From positions 1 to 8,626 of the forward strand of contig CAMYXB010000037.1 of assembly GCA_947303145.1 (NCBI GenBank): a stretch of DNA of 8,626 nucleotides, in the 5' to 3' direction. The notes beneath the pieces were generated by a model. The model was not told where the DNA came from, searched no databases, and worked only from the letters and a program-made list of their open reading frames with translations. The position numbers and the translations under genes were made by a program. Origin of the DNA: an uncultured Clostridia bacterium (GTDB lineage: Bacteria; Bacillota; Clostridia; Christensenellales; UBA1242). This document shows, piece by piece, positions 1-6,722 of the stretch. The stretch's first letter is position 1. The number at the start of each line of letters is the position of its first letter.

Positions 1-1077
1 CGATGTCATGCTTTCATAAGCATTTAAGTAAACTTCATATATTTTATCTATATCCTCACTTAGCAGACTTTGATGAAAAGCCTCTTCATTTGGATTAGTT
101 GCCACCATAGTCGAAATGGCTTCCTTGATACGCTCATCTTCTAGGTCTAGGGCTATCCTAGCCTGAATATTCTCCTTGGACTCACCTTCCTCATATAGTG
201 CAATGAAATTGGCAAACATGGCAGTCAGCACGAATCCAGCCGCCAAATAATATGCTCTCTTGTTGTCAGGATAAAGCCTCTTCACTACATCTGCCATTTC
301 GTCAGAAACTTCTTTACAATATCCTATATTGTCCTTTTTCAAGAGTCCTGAGAGACATTCGCCATCTGGCACTTTTACATAGTTGTATATTATATCAGAT
401 GACAGATACGCCCTATCTATATTCTCCATATATTTTGTATTAAATGGGAAATCGTCCAATAGATAATCTTGGAATTTGTGCTTAATCTTGCTTTTTTTAT
501 ACATTTTAGCATAGCAAGCATATAGTTCGCTACTATTGCGAATGTCTTCAAAAAATTGTGGATCCTTGGTCATGTAGAATTTACTTTCCCTCGCCCTTGA
601 TGCTATGAATATCTTCCCATTTTTAATCTTCCTAACACCGAATACAGCCCAATCTATATTGTATTCGTAGAACGCTGAAATCATCTTCGCCACAGCATCG
701 AGGTCTAGGTAGTCATCTCCATCAACCATAGTGATGTATTCCGCCTCTGCCAAGTCTAGTCCTCTATTCCTAGTGAACACCACGCCCATATTAGTTTCAT
801 TAGACACCAGTCTAATCCTTGAATCTCTATCTGCGTATTCCTTGGCAATATCTAGACTATTATCTGTGGAGGCATCGTTCACCAATACTATATCCAGATT
901 TTTGTATGTTTGATTAACTATGCTATTAAGGCAAGCTCTGAGATATTTCCCTTTGTTATAGATGGATACAATGACGGACACTTTGTCATTTATTTTATTG
1001 ACATTGTAGGTGAATTGTCTATTCAAAAGTCCATACTTTACTTGATTATTGGTTTTGTTGATATTTACACTACTCAT
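1..1077 (-). CDS. Family 2 glycosyltransferase (3' end beyond window)
   Basis: The minus-strand frame is open from an ATG at 1077 to the left edge (359 codons, no stop), so the C-terminus is missing. It transfers a sugar from a nucleotide-activated donor, probably in the cytoplasm. Seen: the GT-A start VSVIVSIYNK (residues 33-42), the nucleotide-binding VNDASTDNS (66-74, Asp68), NMGVVFTRNRGL (96-107) and the metal-binding DGDD (119-122). This is the usual order for GT2 enzymes of the WcaA/capsule type. The region after about residue 200 is family-specific and lacks strong motifs. A good ribosome site (AAGGGGAG) overlaps the end of the upstream gene, and the ATG lies 5 bases after that gene's TAA, so co-transcription and coupling are likely. 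Acceptor inferred: the neighbouring Ser/Thr-rich surface protein or a cell-surface glycan. The GT2 call is firm; the substrate is unknown. Confidence 0.9.
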   Translation of the reverse strand, partial: MSSVNINKTNNQVKYGLLNRQFTYNVNKINDKVSVIVSIYNKGKYLRACLNSIVNQTYKNLDIVLVNDASTDNSLDIAKEYADRDSRIRLVSNETNMGVVFTRNRGLDLAEAEYITMVDGDDYLDLDAVAKMISAFYEYNIDWAVFGVRKIKNGKIFIASRARESKFYMTKDPQFFEDIRNSSELYACYAKMYKKSKIKHKFQDYLLDDFPFNTKYMENIDRAYLSSDIIYNYVKVPDGECLSGLLKKDNIGYCKEVSDEMADVVKRLYPDNKRAYYLAAGFVLTAMFANFIALYEEGESKENIQARIALDLEDERIKEAISTMVATNPNEEAFHQSLLSEDIDKIYEVYLNAYESMTS

Positions 1078-1082
1078 GTCAC

Positions 1083-4000
1083 TTATCTCCCCTTTTGATT
1101 AAGCATTAATTTATTTACGAAATTAGCAATATCTCCAGCCTCATCTGTCTGTTCAGAAAGTCTAAGTCCATTGAAGAACTCCTCATCCACGCCTTCATAT
1201 TCCGAAATGTCTCTAAGAGGTCTGTCGTCTTTGACAAACTTCATATCCCGTATCTCGTATAGGTTGTTGTGGTTGGTAGATGTCAGGATGCCATTGGTGA
1301 AGATATTGATGTGTCTATTAGACAAGATGGAGTAGCTGTCAAATAACTCTTTAATCTCTTCTCGAGAGACAAGAGATATGCTCTTTCCTTCAGCGGTGAA
1401 CACCTCATCACCCAGTCTTAGATCCCTCTCATCACAAGCATTGACGAATCTCTGCTTTGTCACAGAATAGATGTAGTGTGCATTGCCCAGCACTTCAAGA
1501 ATGCTTCCATCGCTAAATTTGAGTCTATGGAGACTGCCCATCTTATCTGATCTCTTTATCCATAGAGGGTTGGCATAGTCTAGCTTGCCCTCGTCGAAGT
1601 TCCACACTAGCAGTATGTCATCGTATGTCACGTCTTTAATCTTCTTCTTATATATTCTCTTCTTCTTTTCATCCCAGCACCATATTTCCGTGTTAGATGT
1701 AAAACAAGGTATAGATCCAGTATACAAAACCCTACTACCATCAGTTGTTGTAATAGTTATTTCTCCCATTTTATTCCATTCAGTCAAAGGATTCGAACCA
1801 ACCACAGTAAAAGCAGTCGCTGAATTTACACTTTCCCAATCCATGCTATTATACCATGAATTATTTGAAAGAAGTAACGGCTCCAGTTCAGCCCAAGTTC
1901 CTCCATACAGCATTTCGTGATTATCACCCGAGATGCAAAAAGCAGCCATACCTATACTAGTAATGCTCGTTGGTACTTTTATTGTTGTGATATTATTACA
2001 CTGCCAAAAAGCTCTTTCCTCGATACTTGTTATGCTGCCTGGTATAGTGATAGATGTAAGGCCAGTGCAATTATAGAAAGCATTGTTTCTTATACTCGTG
2101 ACACCACTCGGTATAGTGATAGATGCAAGGCTAGTGCAATAAGCGAAAGCTGAACTCCCTATACTCGTGACACTGTTTCCTGCGAATGCGACACTGGTGA
2201 CACCTGATGAGCTGCCAGTATGAGAATTTGTCCCTGTCCAATATGAATAATAGAACGCATAATCCCCTATAGCGGTGGCCTTGGGTGGGATGACGATGTT
2301 CTTGACACCGGAGTTGTATCCCGCCGAGCTAAAGCCGACAAGAGTAGTACCATCCCAATAGAAGTAACTCTCTGGTGTATAGCGTGTGAAAGTTTGATTA
2401 TAATAAGTAGTCTTCAAATACGTAGCAGCGGTGGATGTGTTGGATAAGTTGGCTGATGACAACTGAGTCGTCCCTGCCCACCAACCATTCGAATTCTCGA
2501 ACGTCACAGAAGTCAGACTCGAGCAACCCGCGAAAGCATTACTACCTATACTTGTGACACTACTTGGGATAGTGATAGAGGAAAGTGAGGTGCATCCACT
2601 GAAAGCCTCGTTGCCTATACCTTGCATACTAGCAGGTAGGACAACAGAGGTCAAATCTGTCACGTTCTTGAAAGCGCTACCCGCTATGTCGGTGAAACCA
2701 TATGGAATACGTATTATAGACGACTGATTAAATTCCAGCAAATGTACCCAATCAGCAAATTCTGTGATGGTCGAACCTTCCACCACAAGTTTTGGCATCG
2801 GCCCATCACTAGTTGAACCCAATCCAATTAACTCGCCTGAACCATCCACCGTAAAAGTAATCCAACTACACGAGACCCCGTCAAAATCCTTGTTTCCTAC
2901 AAAAACACTTGCAATCTGTGAGGGAGTCATAGAGGATAATGCACTATCGATACTGTTTGCGAAGCACCCACTAAAACCAACTTCACTCTCCCACCAATCG
3001 TCTGTGTCTTCGAAAGTGATGCTGGTAAGGGCACTGTTGTAGAAGGCCTTGTTGCCTATGCCCACTACGGAAGATGGGATAGTGATGGAAGTCATGGTGG
3101 TGTTATTCTCAAATGCATTGTTCATAATGCCAGTGACGGAGCCATCGTCTGGGAGAATAACTTCAGACGGAAGAGTCTTGCCTGCAGCCACGCCTGTGAT
3201 TTGTCTATTGGTAATATTGAAGAAAGATAGGTCTGTGTTTTGCACGTCTGATAATGTAATGGTATAACTAGCGGTTTTGGTGGCATAGGTAGTGTTGCTC
3301 GAATTGGTGACAGTGGCGGTGACTGTGGCTGTGCCGGTGACAGAACCAAGCGTGACCAAGCCCGAACTGCTGTTGATAGTGGCGACTCCTGAAGGACTGC
3401 AACTAATGGAGTAAGACACTGTGCCATCTCCAGTATTGGTGAGTGGATTGGTGAATGCACTATCACCGACATTTTTGTTGAGTGCGGTGACACCATAAGG
3501 TATACTTCCCGCCAGTTGTCCTATGCTCCAAGGGACTGTCTTATTTGTTGTAGAGCCATCGCTCCAGTGGTAATTGGTCTTATCTATTAGACTGAATGTA
3601 GCGGAGTGATTGCCCGCATTAGTCTGAGAACTGACCGAGCAGGTCATCTTGTTATTATCATAGTTATTCCATGATGGAGTCTGTGCTGAGCCACTGTATG
3701 TAAGCGTGCCATTTTGACTAGGTATAGTCAGTCTCTGTGCCCAAGTGGCTGTGAAAGTGACAGTGCCTGAGGTAGAGCGAAGATTGTTGAATGTAGTTGC
3801 GGTAGTCCCGCTGATGCTTGTATTGGTTGTAGTGCTACCACCATATCTATGTGTGACACTATCCATGCCGGTGATGTTCCAACCAATGAAGTCATAACCA
3901 GACCTAGTGGGATGGCTCACAGTGAATGATGTATTATATGAGGCACCATCGGGGTGAGAAGATCCATGCGTGCCACTATTTAGATTATACGAAAGTGTGT

Positions 4001-4403
4001 ATGTATTAACACTCCACTGAGCTTGTAGATAAAGGTGGTCGGTGAAAGGGAAAACTGTAGATGAGGAGATGACCGAGGCTGACCATGACGTGCCGTCTGT
4101 GCTATACTTCCAGCCACTCAGGGTGTAGCCAGTCCTGGTGGGAGCGGTGGGCACTAGGCTGGAGCCATTGAGAATGCCGTCAAAAGTGAGGGTGGTATTG
4201 TATTCATTATTTCCGCTGAATGAGCCACCATTGGCATACAGAGTGACGGGGATGTTGGTGGGAGCATTGTAGGTGACAGTCTGCTCTGCATGGAATGTGG
4301 CGACCTTGGCGCTCTCGACTAAAGTCACTCCACATATCATGACAATGAGTGCCATGAACGCACCCATCATTGTCCAATATATCCCTCTTTTATTTTTTCC
4401 CAT
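1083..4403 (-). CDS. Large exported BspA-type LRR surface protein with C-terminal Hint domain
   Basis: The product is 1106 residues. I chose the ATG at 4403, which has AAAGGAG about 10 bases upstream; the longer GTG start at 4427 has no usable spacing. Order of modules: basic N-terminus and hydrophobic export/anchor segment (8-30); two Listeria-Bacteroides (Flg_new-like) repeats (about 45-131 and 133-222, with GYTLSGW and GYDFIGW, ending in QAQW and TATW); an MBG-like segment (about 223-296); a Big_2-like Ig segment (about 297-386); BspA/LRR_5 repeats (about 425-465, 565-635 and 700-822, pattern AF..C..L.SITIPS.VTSIG); a linker; a Hint domain (about 900-1047) starting at Cys900, with His976 and an NGILTSTN end; and a 60-residue charged tail. 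There is no LPXTG motif and no C-terminal membrane helix. Inferred role: a cell-surface adhesin or interaction protein, with processing or anchoring by the Hint domain. The Hint assignment rests on motif order. The glycosyltransferase gene follows 5 bases downstream. Confidence 0.85.
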   Translation of the reverse strand: MGKNKRGIYWTMMGAFMALIVMICGVTLVESAKVATFHAEQTVTYNAPTNIPVTLYANGGSFSGNNEYNTTLTFDGILNGSSLVPTAPTRTGYTLSGWKYSTDGTSWSASVISSSTVFPFTDHLYLQAQWSVNTYTLSYNLNSGTHGSSHPDGASYNTSFTVSHPTRSGYDFIGWNITGMDSVTHRYGGSTTTNTSISGTTATTFNNLRSTSGTVTFTATWAQRLTIPSQNGTLTYSGSAQTPSWNNYDNNKMTCSVSSQTNAGNHSATFSLIDKTNYHWSDGSTTNKTVPWSIGQLAGSIPYGVTALNKNVGDSAFTNPLTNTGDGTVSYSISCSPSGVATINSSSGLVTLGSVTGTATVTATVTNSSNTTYATKTASYTITLSDVQNTDLSFFNITNRQITGVAAGKTLPSEVILPDDGSVTGIMNNAFENNTTMTSITIPSSVVGIGNKAFYNSALTSITFEDTDDWWESEVGFSGCFANSIDSALSSMTPSQIASVFVGNKDFDGVSCSWITFTVDGSGELIGLGSTSDGPMPKLVVEGSTITEFADWVHLLEFNQSSIIRIPYGFTDIAGSAFKNVTDLTSVVLPASMQGIGNEAFSGCTSLSSITIPSSVTSIGSNAFAGCSSLTSVTFENSNGWWAGTTQLSSANLSNTSTAATYLKTTYYNQTFTRYTPESYFYWDGTTLVGFSSAGYNSGVKNIVIPPKATAIGDYAFYYSYWTGTNSHTGSSSGVTSVAFAGNSVTSIGSSAFAYCTSLASITIPSGVTSIRNNAFYNCTGLTSITIPGSITSIEERAFWQCNNITTIKVPTSITSIGMAAFCISGDNHEMLYGGTWAELEPLLLSNNSWYNSMDWESVNSATAFTVVGSNPLTEWNKMGEITITTTDGSRVLYTGSIPCFTSNTEIWCWDEKKKRIYKKKIKDVTYDDILLVWNFDEGKLDYANPLWIKRSDKMGSLHRLKFSDGSILEVLGNAHYIYSVTKQRFVNACDERDLRLGDEVFTAEGKSISLVSREEIKELFDSYSILSNRHINIFTNGILTSTNHNNLYEIRDMKFVKDDRPLRDISEYEGVDEEFFNGLRLSEQTDEAGDIANFVNKLMLNQKGR
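2041..2178 (-). repeat. Two tandem 69-bp LRR-coding units
   Basis: The DNA repeats with a 69-bp period (start GGTATAGTGATAGATG at 2041 and again at 2110; TATACTCGTGACAC near both ends). This equals one 23-residue BspA LRR unit of the surface protein. The edges of each unit are more alike than the middle, which codes for the variable loop. Units elsewhere in the gene (around 2550, 2620 and 3060) are more diverged. Confidence 0.7.
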
Positions 4404-4431
4404 TTTACAATTTCTCCTTTTAAGCACTCCT

Positions 4432-4489
4432 CAAGACGGTGCGGGAGCCTCGTCTTGACCCCGTGCGAAGCGTGGGGGCAAGGTGAGGC
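4432..4489 (-). promoter_or_regulatory. GC-rich leader with two mutually exclusive hairpins
   Basis: This lies in the roughly 100-base 5' leader of the surface-protein mRNA. On the minus strand, fold I pairs GCCTC (4489-4485) with GAGGC (4451-4447), CTTG (4482-4479) with CAAG (4457-4454), and CCCC (4477-4474) with GGGG (4462-4459). Fold II pairs CAAGACG (4457-4451) with CGTCTTG (4438-4432), using bases also needed for fold I. The block is far more GC-rich than its surroundings. Neither hairpin is followed by a U-run, so control of translation or RNA stability is more likely than termination. It matches no riboswitch class I recognise, and it could instead be a dispersed palindromic repeat. 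Confidence 0.45.
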
Positions 4490-4498
4490 GTCCTCTTG

Positions 4499-4512
4499 CT
4501 ACTTTTCCGTAG
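4499..4512. promoter_or_regulatory. Operator-like site O1 (CTAC-N6-GTAG)
   Basis: CTAC and GTAG arms are separated by 6 bases. The site overlaps the end of the -10 box and the predicted start of the surface-protein promoter. It shares the yTAC-N6-GTAr core with O2 and O3. Its centre is 21 bp (two helical turns) from that of O2. The arms are only 4 bp, so this is the weakest of the three. Confidence 0.4.
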
Positions 4513-4539
4513 TATACCACTACAAAAAAGTAGTGTCAA
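4511..4539 (-). promoter_or_regulatory. Sigma-A promoter of the surface-protein operon
   Basis: On the minus strand, -35 TTGACA (4539-4534) and -10 TATACT (4516-4511) are separated by exactly 17 bases. This is a consensus -35 and a 5/6 -10. Transcription would start near 4504, giving a leader of about 100 bases before the ATG at 4403. The spacer contains a perfect inverted repeat, so binding there would block RNA polymerase. Confidence 0.8.
4518..4535. promoter_or_regulatory. Operator-like site O2 in promoter spacer
   Basis: A perfect 6-bp inverted repeat, CACTAC and GTAGTG, is separated by an A6 run. It fills the space between the -35 and -10 boxes of the surface-protein promoter, a classic position for a repressor site. 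The divergent XRE protein is the obvious candidate ligand (inference). Confidence 0.6.
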
Positions 4540-4543
4540 ACAA

Positions 4544-4565
4544 TTTATTACAATTTTGTAATAAA
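4544..4565. promoter_or_regulatory. Operator-like site O3 upstream of XRE gene
   Basis: A perfect palindrome with 10-bp arms (TTTATTACAA and TTGTAATAAA) around a 2-base TT centre. It contains TTAC-N6-GTAA, the same core and spacing as O1 and O2. It lies 11 bases upstream of the XRE start codon and just behind the -35 of the divergent promoter. A possible -10 (TACAAT, 4549-4554) for the regulator gene sits inside it, so autoregulation is plausible. Confidence 0.55.
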
Positions 4566-4576
4566 ATATCCATATC

Positions 4577-4780
4577 ATGAAAAAATTCGCATACAGACTG
4601 AAAGAATTGAGGACGGAAGCCAAAATCTCCACCCAATTCCTTGGTAAAGAAATTGGTGTCAGTGATGCCCCAATATGTAGATGGGAGAATGATTTAGCAG
4701 ATGTCAAGAGTGACTATTTGTTGGCACTCGCCAAGTATTTCAATGTCACTACAGATTTTTTGCTAGGAAAAGAAGACTAA
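4577..4780 (+). CDS. Small XRE-family helix-turn-helix regulator
   Basis: The product is 67 residues, almost entirely a Cro/C1-type HTH_3 fold. It starts FAYRLKELRTEAKIS; helix 2 is about residues 18-26 (TQFLGKEIG), the recognition helix about 29-37 (SDAPICRWE), and it closes with YLLALAKYFNVTTDFLLGKED, the standard end of this domain. It has no ligand or oligomerisation domain, so it probably binds DNA as a simple dimer. The start is the only reasonable ATG, but no Shine-Dalgarno sequence precedes it; translation may be weak or leaderless. It is transcribed divergently from the surface-protein operon, with three inverted repeats of a shared core between them. Inferred role: repressor or switch for that operon and for itself. 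The family is certain; the target is inferred. Confidence 0.9.
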   Translation: MKKFAYRLKELRTEAKISTQFLGKEIGVSDAPICRWENDLADVKSDYLLALAKYFNVTTDFLLGKED

Positions 4781-4893
4781 AGAAAGCCTCTCCCATATCA
4801 CATATTATGGCTGAAATATCACATCAATATTCGAGAATACGTCTCAATTTTAGAAATAATCTATCACTTCGTGTATTGGCGAACAAAAAAATG

Positions 4894-4899
4894 TATAAT
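4894..4899 (+). promoter_or_regulatory. Possible -10 box of the DUF378 gene
   Basis: A perfect TATAAT lies about 40 bases upstream of the start codon. No good -35 is found 16-18 bases further up, so this rests on the -10 alone. The rest of 4781-4893 holds only a short palindrome (TATTC-GA-GAATA, 4828-4839). Confidence 0.35.
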
Positions 4900-4940
4900 T
4901 CCACTCAAACTACAAAGAATAAAGTTGAAGGAGGAAGGAA

Positions 4941-5156
4941 ATGAAAATTGTCAACATTATTGCCTGGATATTGCTTATAATTGGTGGTCTCAACTGGTTC
5001 CTTGTGGGTGCATTCTCATGGAATTTGGTGGGCGCAATTTTCGGTGCGGTGGACATCATGGGTAGAATCATCTACATTCTTGTCGGCCTCAGTGCTATAT
5101 GGCTACTCATTGCACCTATGGCAGAAAATGGAAGAATATCTCTTTGGAACAGATAA
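4941..5156 (+). CDS. DUF378 (YuzA-like) small membrane protein
   Basis: The product is 71 residues with two hydrophobic helices (about 5-25 and 42-60) joined by a short loop. The family signatures are visible: IIGGLNWFLVG (13-23) in the first helix, WNLVGAIFG (27-35) and the GRIIYILVGLSAIW stretch (41-54) leading into the second. The length matches the DUF378/YuzA family, whose function is unknown. It sits in the cytoplasmic membrane. A strong ribosome site (AAGGAGGAAGG) directly precedes the ATG. The gene stands alone on the plus strand and ends at the terminator shared with the convergent spoIVA gene. Frames overlapping it on the same strand are shadows. Confidence 0.9.
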   Translation: MKIVNIIAWILLIIGGLNWFLVGAFSWNLVGAIFGAVDIMGRIIYILVGLSAIWLLIAPMAENGRISLWNR

Positions 5157-5162
5157 AAAGAA

Positions 5163-5201
5163 AGAACTATCTAACACATGGTTAGGTAGTTCTCTTTTTT
5201 T
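5163..5201. terminator. Bidirectional intrinsic terminator between DUF378 gene and spoIVA
   Basis: A 13-bp stem (5163-5175 with 5181-5193, one G-T pair) around the loop ACATG is followed by a T7 run on the plus strand. On the other strand the downstream sequence is TTTCTTTTTA, so it can also stop spoIVA transcripts. It begins 7 bases after the DUF378 stop and lies 7 bases beyond the spoIVA TAG. Confidence 0.85.
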
Positions 5202-5207
5202 ATTCCC

Positions 5208-6434
5208 CTATAGCAATATGCAGATAATTCCGCCCTTACCCTCGTTGACTATGCGATAAAGTGTTTTTCGCATCTTTTTCTGCACTTCAAGTGGCATTTG
5301 GACTATTTTATTGTTCAATCCCTCCACCACTAGACTGTGCAGACTCTTGCCGAACATATTGGTCTCCCACAGGGCTTTTGGGTTGTTCTCAAATTCCCCT
5401 ATTAGATATTTGACCAAATCTTCACTTTGAGCCTCGCTCCCCACTATTGGACTAATCTCAGTCTGAACGTCCACCTTCATAATATGCAGACTCGGAGCGC
5501 TGGCCTTGAGCCTAACGCCATATCTAGAGCCCTGCTTGACTATCTCTGGCTCCTCCAGAGTCATCTCATCAAGTGATGGACTGACCACACCATAGCCAGT
5601 CTGCTCCACCTGCTCTAAAGCGGACTGAAGTTTGGCATAAGACTCTGCCTGACTGGAGAGTTTTTTGATAAGTCCCACCAAGGCAAAATCACTCTCAATC
5701 TCCGTTCCGCATTCTCTAGACAATACTTTATAGAACAGATTTTCCCTTGGCACGATGTTTACATATACCACGCCATCTCCCATATTGATGTCCACATCTG
5801 TAAGCATTTTGAAATTTTCGCTATTCACAAATGCTTTGACATCTCTTGAGATTTCGCCAATTTTGGTGACATCTGCTAGAAGACTATTCATTTCTTTCAC
5901 AATTTCTACAATCAGTTCATCTGTGAAAGACAATGCCCTGAGCCAATCTGGCATACGAACTCGAAGTGAGGTGAGTGGAAATTCGCTCAAAATTCCTGCA
6001 AATATCTCCTCCACATCTTCATTTTTTAGATTTAGTGCACTCAATGTCACCACAGGAACGGCGTATTTCACTTTAAGGCTTTGTGCCAGTTCTCTTGCTT
6101 GCTTAGACTGGCTATCTAGAGTATTGAGGCAGATAACGAAAGGCTTGCCACACTCCTTGAGGTCTTTAACTGTCTGCTCTTCAGCATCAATATAATCCTC
6201 TCTTTTAAGTTCCCCAAATGAGCCGTCTGTAGTCATGACTATGGCTACGGTGGAATGATCTGTAATCACTTTCTTTGTGCCAAGTGTAGCCACCTCGCTA
6301 AAAGGGAGTGGACTGTCGCTCCAAGGGCTTTTGACCAGTCTGGGCTTACCGTCATCTAATAGTCCCTCCGCACCAGCCACTGGATAGCCCACGCAATCAA
6401 TGAGCCTGACGGAGAGATTGACATTGCCCCCCAC
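5208..6434 (-). CDS. spoIVA: Stage IV sporulation protein A, codons 85 to end (downstream of internal TAG)
   Basis: This is the larger part of the spore-coat morphogenetic ATPase that coats the forespore membrane and anchors coat assembly. It is contiguous and in frame with the upstream piece; only a TAG codon separates them. It retains the Walker B strand RLIDCVGY (Asp97 in whole-protein numbering), the KVITDHSTVAIVMTTDGS stretch, the QTGYGVVSP and EPEIVKQGSRYGVRLKA blocks, and the conserved end NEGKGG. The nominal start GTG at 6434 directly follows the stop and has no upstream ribosome site, so independent translation is doubtful. It would give a protein without Walker A. No frameshift or other stop is seen, so the reading frame looks recently or still under selection. 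The true end is TAG at 5208-5210, followed by a terminator. Confidence 0.9.
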   Translation of the reverse strand: MGGNVNLSVRLIDCVGYPVAGAEGLLDDGKPRLVKSPWSDSPLPFSEVATLGTKKVITDHSTVAIVMTTDGSFGELKREDYIDAEEQTVKDLKECGKPFVICLNTLDSQSKQARELAQSLKVKYAVPVVTLSALNLKNEDVEEIFAGILSEFPLTSLRVRMPDWLRALSFTDELIVEIVKEMNSLLADVTKIGEISRDVKAFVNSENFKMLTDVDINMGDGVVYVNIVPRENLFYKVLSRECGTEIESDFALVGLIKKLSSQAESYAKLQSALEQVEQTGYGVVSPSLDEMTLEEPEIVKQGSRYGVRLKASAPSLHIMKVDVQTEISPIVGSEAQSEDLVKYLIGEFENNPKALWETNMFGKSLHSLVVEGLNNKIVQMPLEVQKKMRKTLYRIVNEGKGGIICILL

Positions 6435-6437
6435 CTA
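6435..6437 (-). other. In-frame TAG interrupting spoIVA
   Basis: On the minus strand the sequence reads GCA GTC TAG GTG GGG GGC, with the same frame on both sides and no insertion or deletion against the family. A single base change (for example CAG, AAG or GAG to TAG) explains it. The same gene also ends with TAG just ahead of a terminator, so amber is not simply a sense codon here. Confidence 0.9.
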
Positions 6438-6686
6438 GACTGCTACAGCATAATTGGGGATAAATCTCGGTTGAGTGGTCATCACCACTTTTCCGTCTGC
6501 ACTTTGAGGCAACTCATCTATAGTCCTCATTTTATCTTGACTGTTTTCGAGATTGGGAAGCACGACTTGATTCATAAAACTTGTTATGAATGTAGACTTG
6601 CCACACCTCACTGGTCCCACTACGCCCATGTAGATGTCTCCACCTGTGCGAGACCTTATGTCATCATATAATTGATACGAATTCAT
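6435..6686 (-). CDS. spoIVA: Stage IV sporulation protein A, codons 1-83 (N-terminal part ending at internal TAG)
   Basis: This encodes the N-terminus of the SpoIVA ATPase. I chose the ATG at 6686, not 6695: AAAGGAG lies about 10 bases from 6686 but 1 base from 6695, and from 6686 the protein aligns with B. subtilis SpoIVA without a gap (YDDIRSRTGGDIY against FKDIAERTGGDIY). Seen: Walker A GPVRCGKST (24-32, Lys30) and the sensor threonines MTTQP (Thr70, Thr71). The stop at codon 84 falls where B. subtilis has His84, between the sensor threonines and Walker B. Alone, this 83-residue piece cannot form the ATPase domain. With the downstream part the protein would be 492 residues, equal to the B. 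subtilis length. Confidence 0.9.
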   Translation of the reverse strand: MNSYQLYDDIRSRTGGDIYMGVVGPVRCGKSTFITSFMNQVVLPNLENSQDKMRTIDELPQSADGKVVMTTQPRFIPNYAVAV

Positions 6687-6722
6687 ATTCTGCATACTCC
6701 TTTGACGATTCGTCTATATCAA

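Noticed and set aside
1083..1706. Polymorphic-toxin reading of the Hint region
   Set aside because: Hint domains often release C-terminal toxins, but only about 60 charged residues follow, with no toxin motif, and no immunity gene follows; the next gene is a glycosyltransferase.
3122..3496. A 124-codon minus-strand frame inside the surface-protein gene
   Set aside because: It is an alternate frame of a repeat-rich gene; the Ser/Pro-rich product reflects the codon bias of the main frame.
4420..4707. A 95-codon minus-strand frame across the XRE gene and the promoter region
   Set aside because: It lies antisense to a clear HTH gene and covers the promoter and leader; its protein is of low complexity with no family features.
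4828..4839. Short palindrome TATTC-GA-GAATA between the XRE and DUF378 genes
   Set aside because: The arms are only 5 bp, it lies far from the likely -10, and no second copy was noticed; chance is sufficient.
4871..5065. A plus-strand frame overlapping the DUF378 gene in another phase
   Set aside because: The DUF378 frame has the ribosome site and family motifs; this one is a shifted reading of the same DNA.
5755..6195. A 146-codon plus-strand frame opposite spoIVA
   Set aside because: It is antisense to a strongly conserved gene, with no ribosome site and no recognisable motif.
6435..6437. Genome-wide reassignment of TAG to an amino acid
   Set aside because: The same spoIVA gene ends at a TAG followed within 20 bases by a terminator, exactly where the family C-terminus ends, so TAG is also read as stop.
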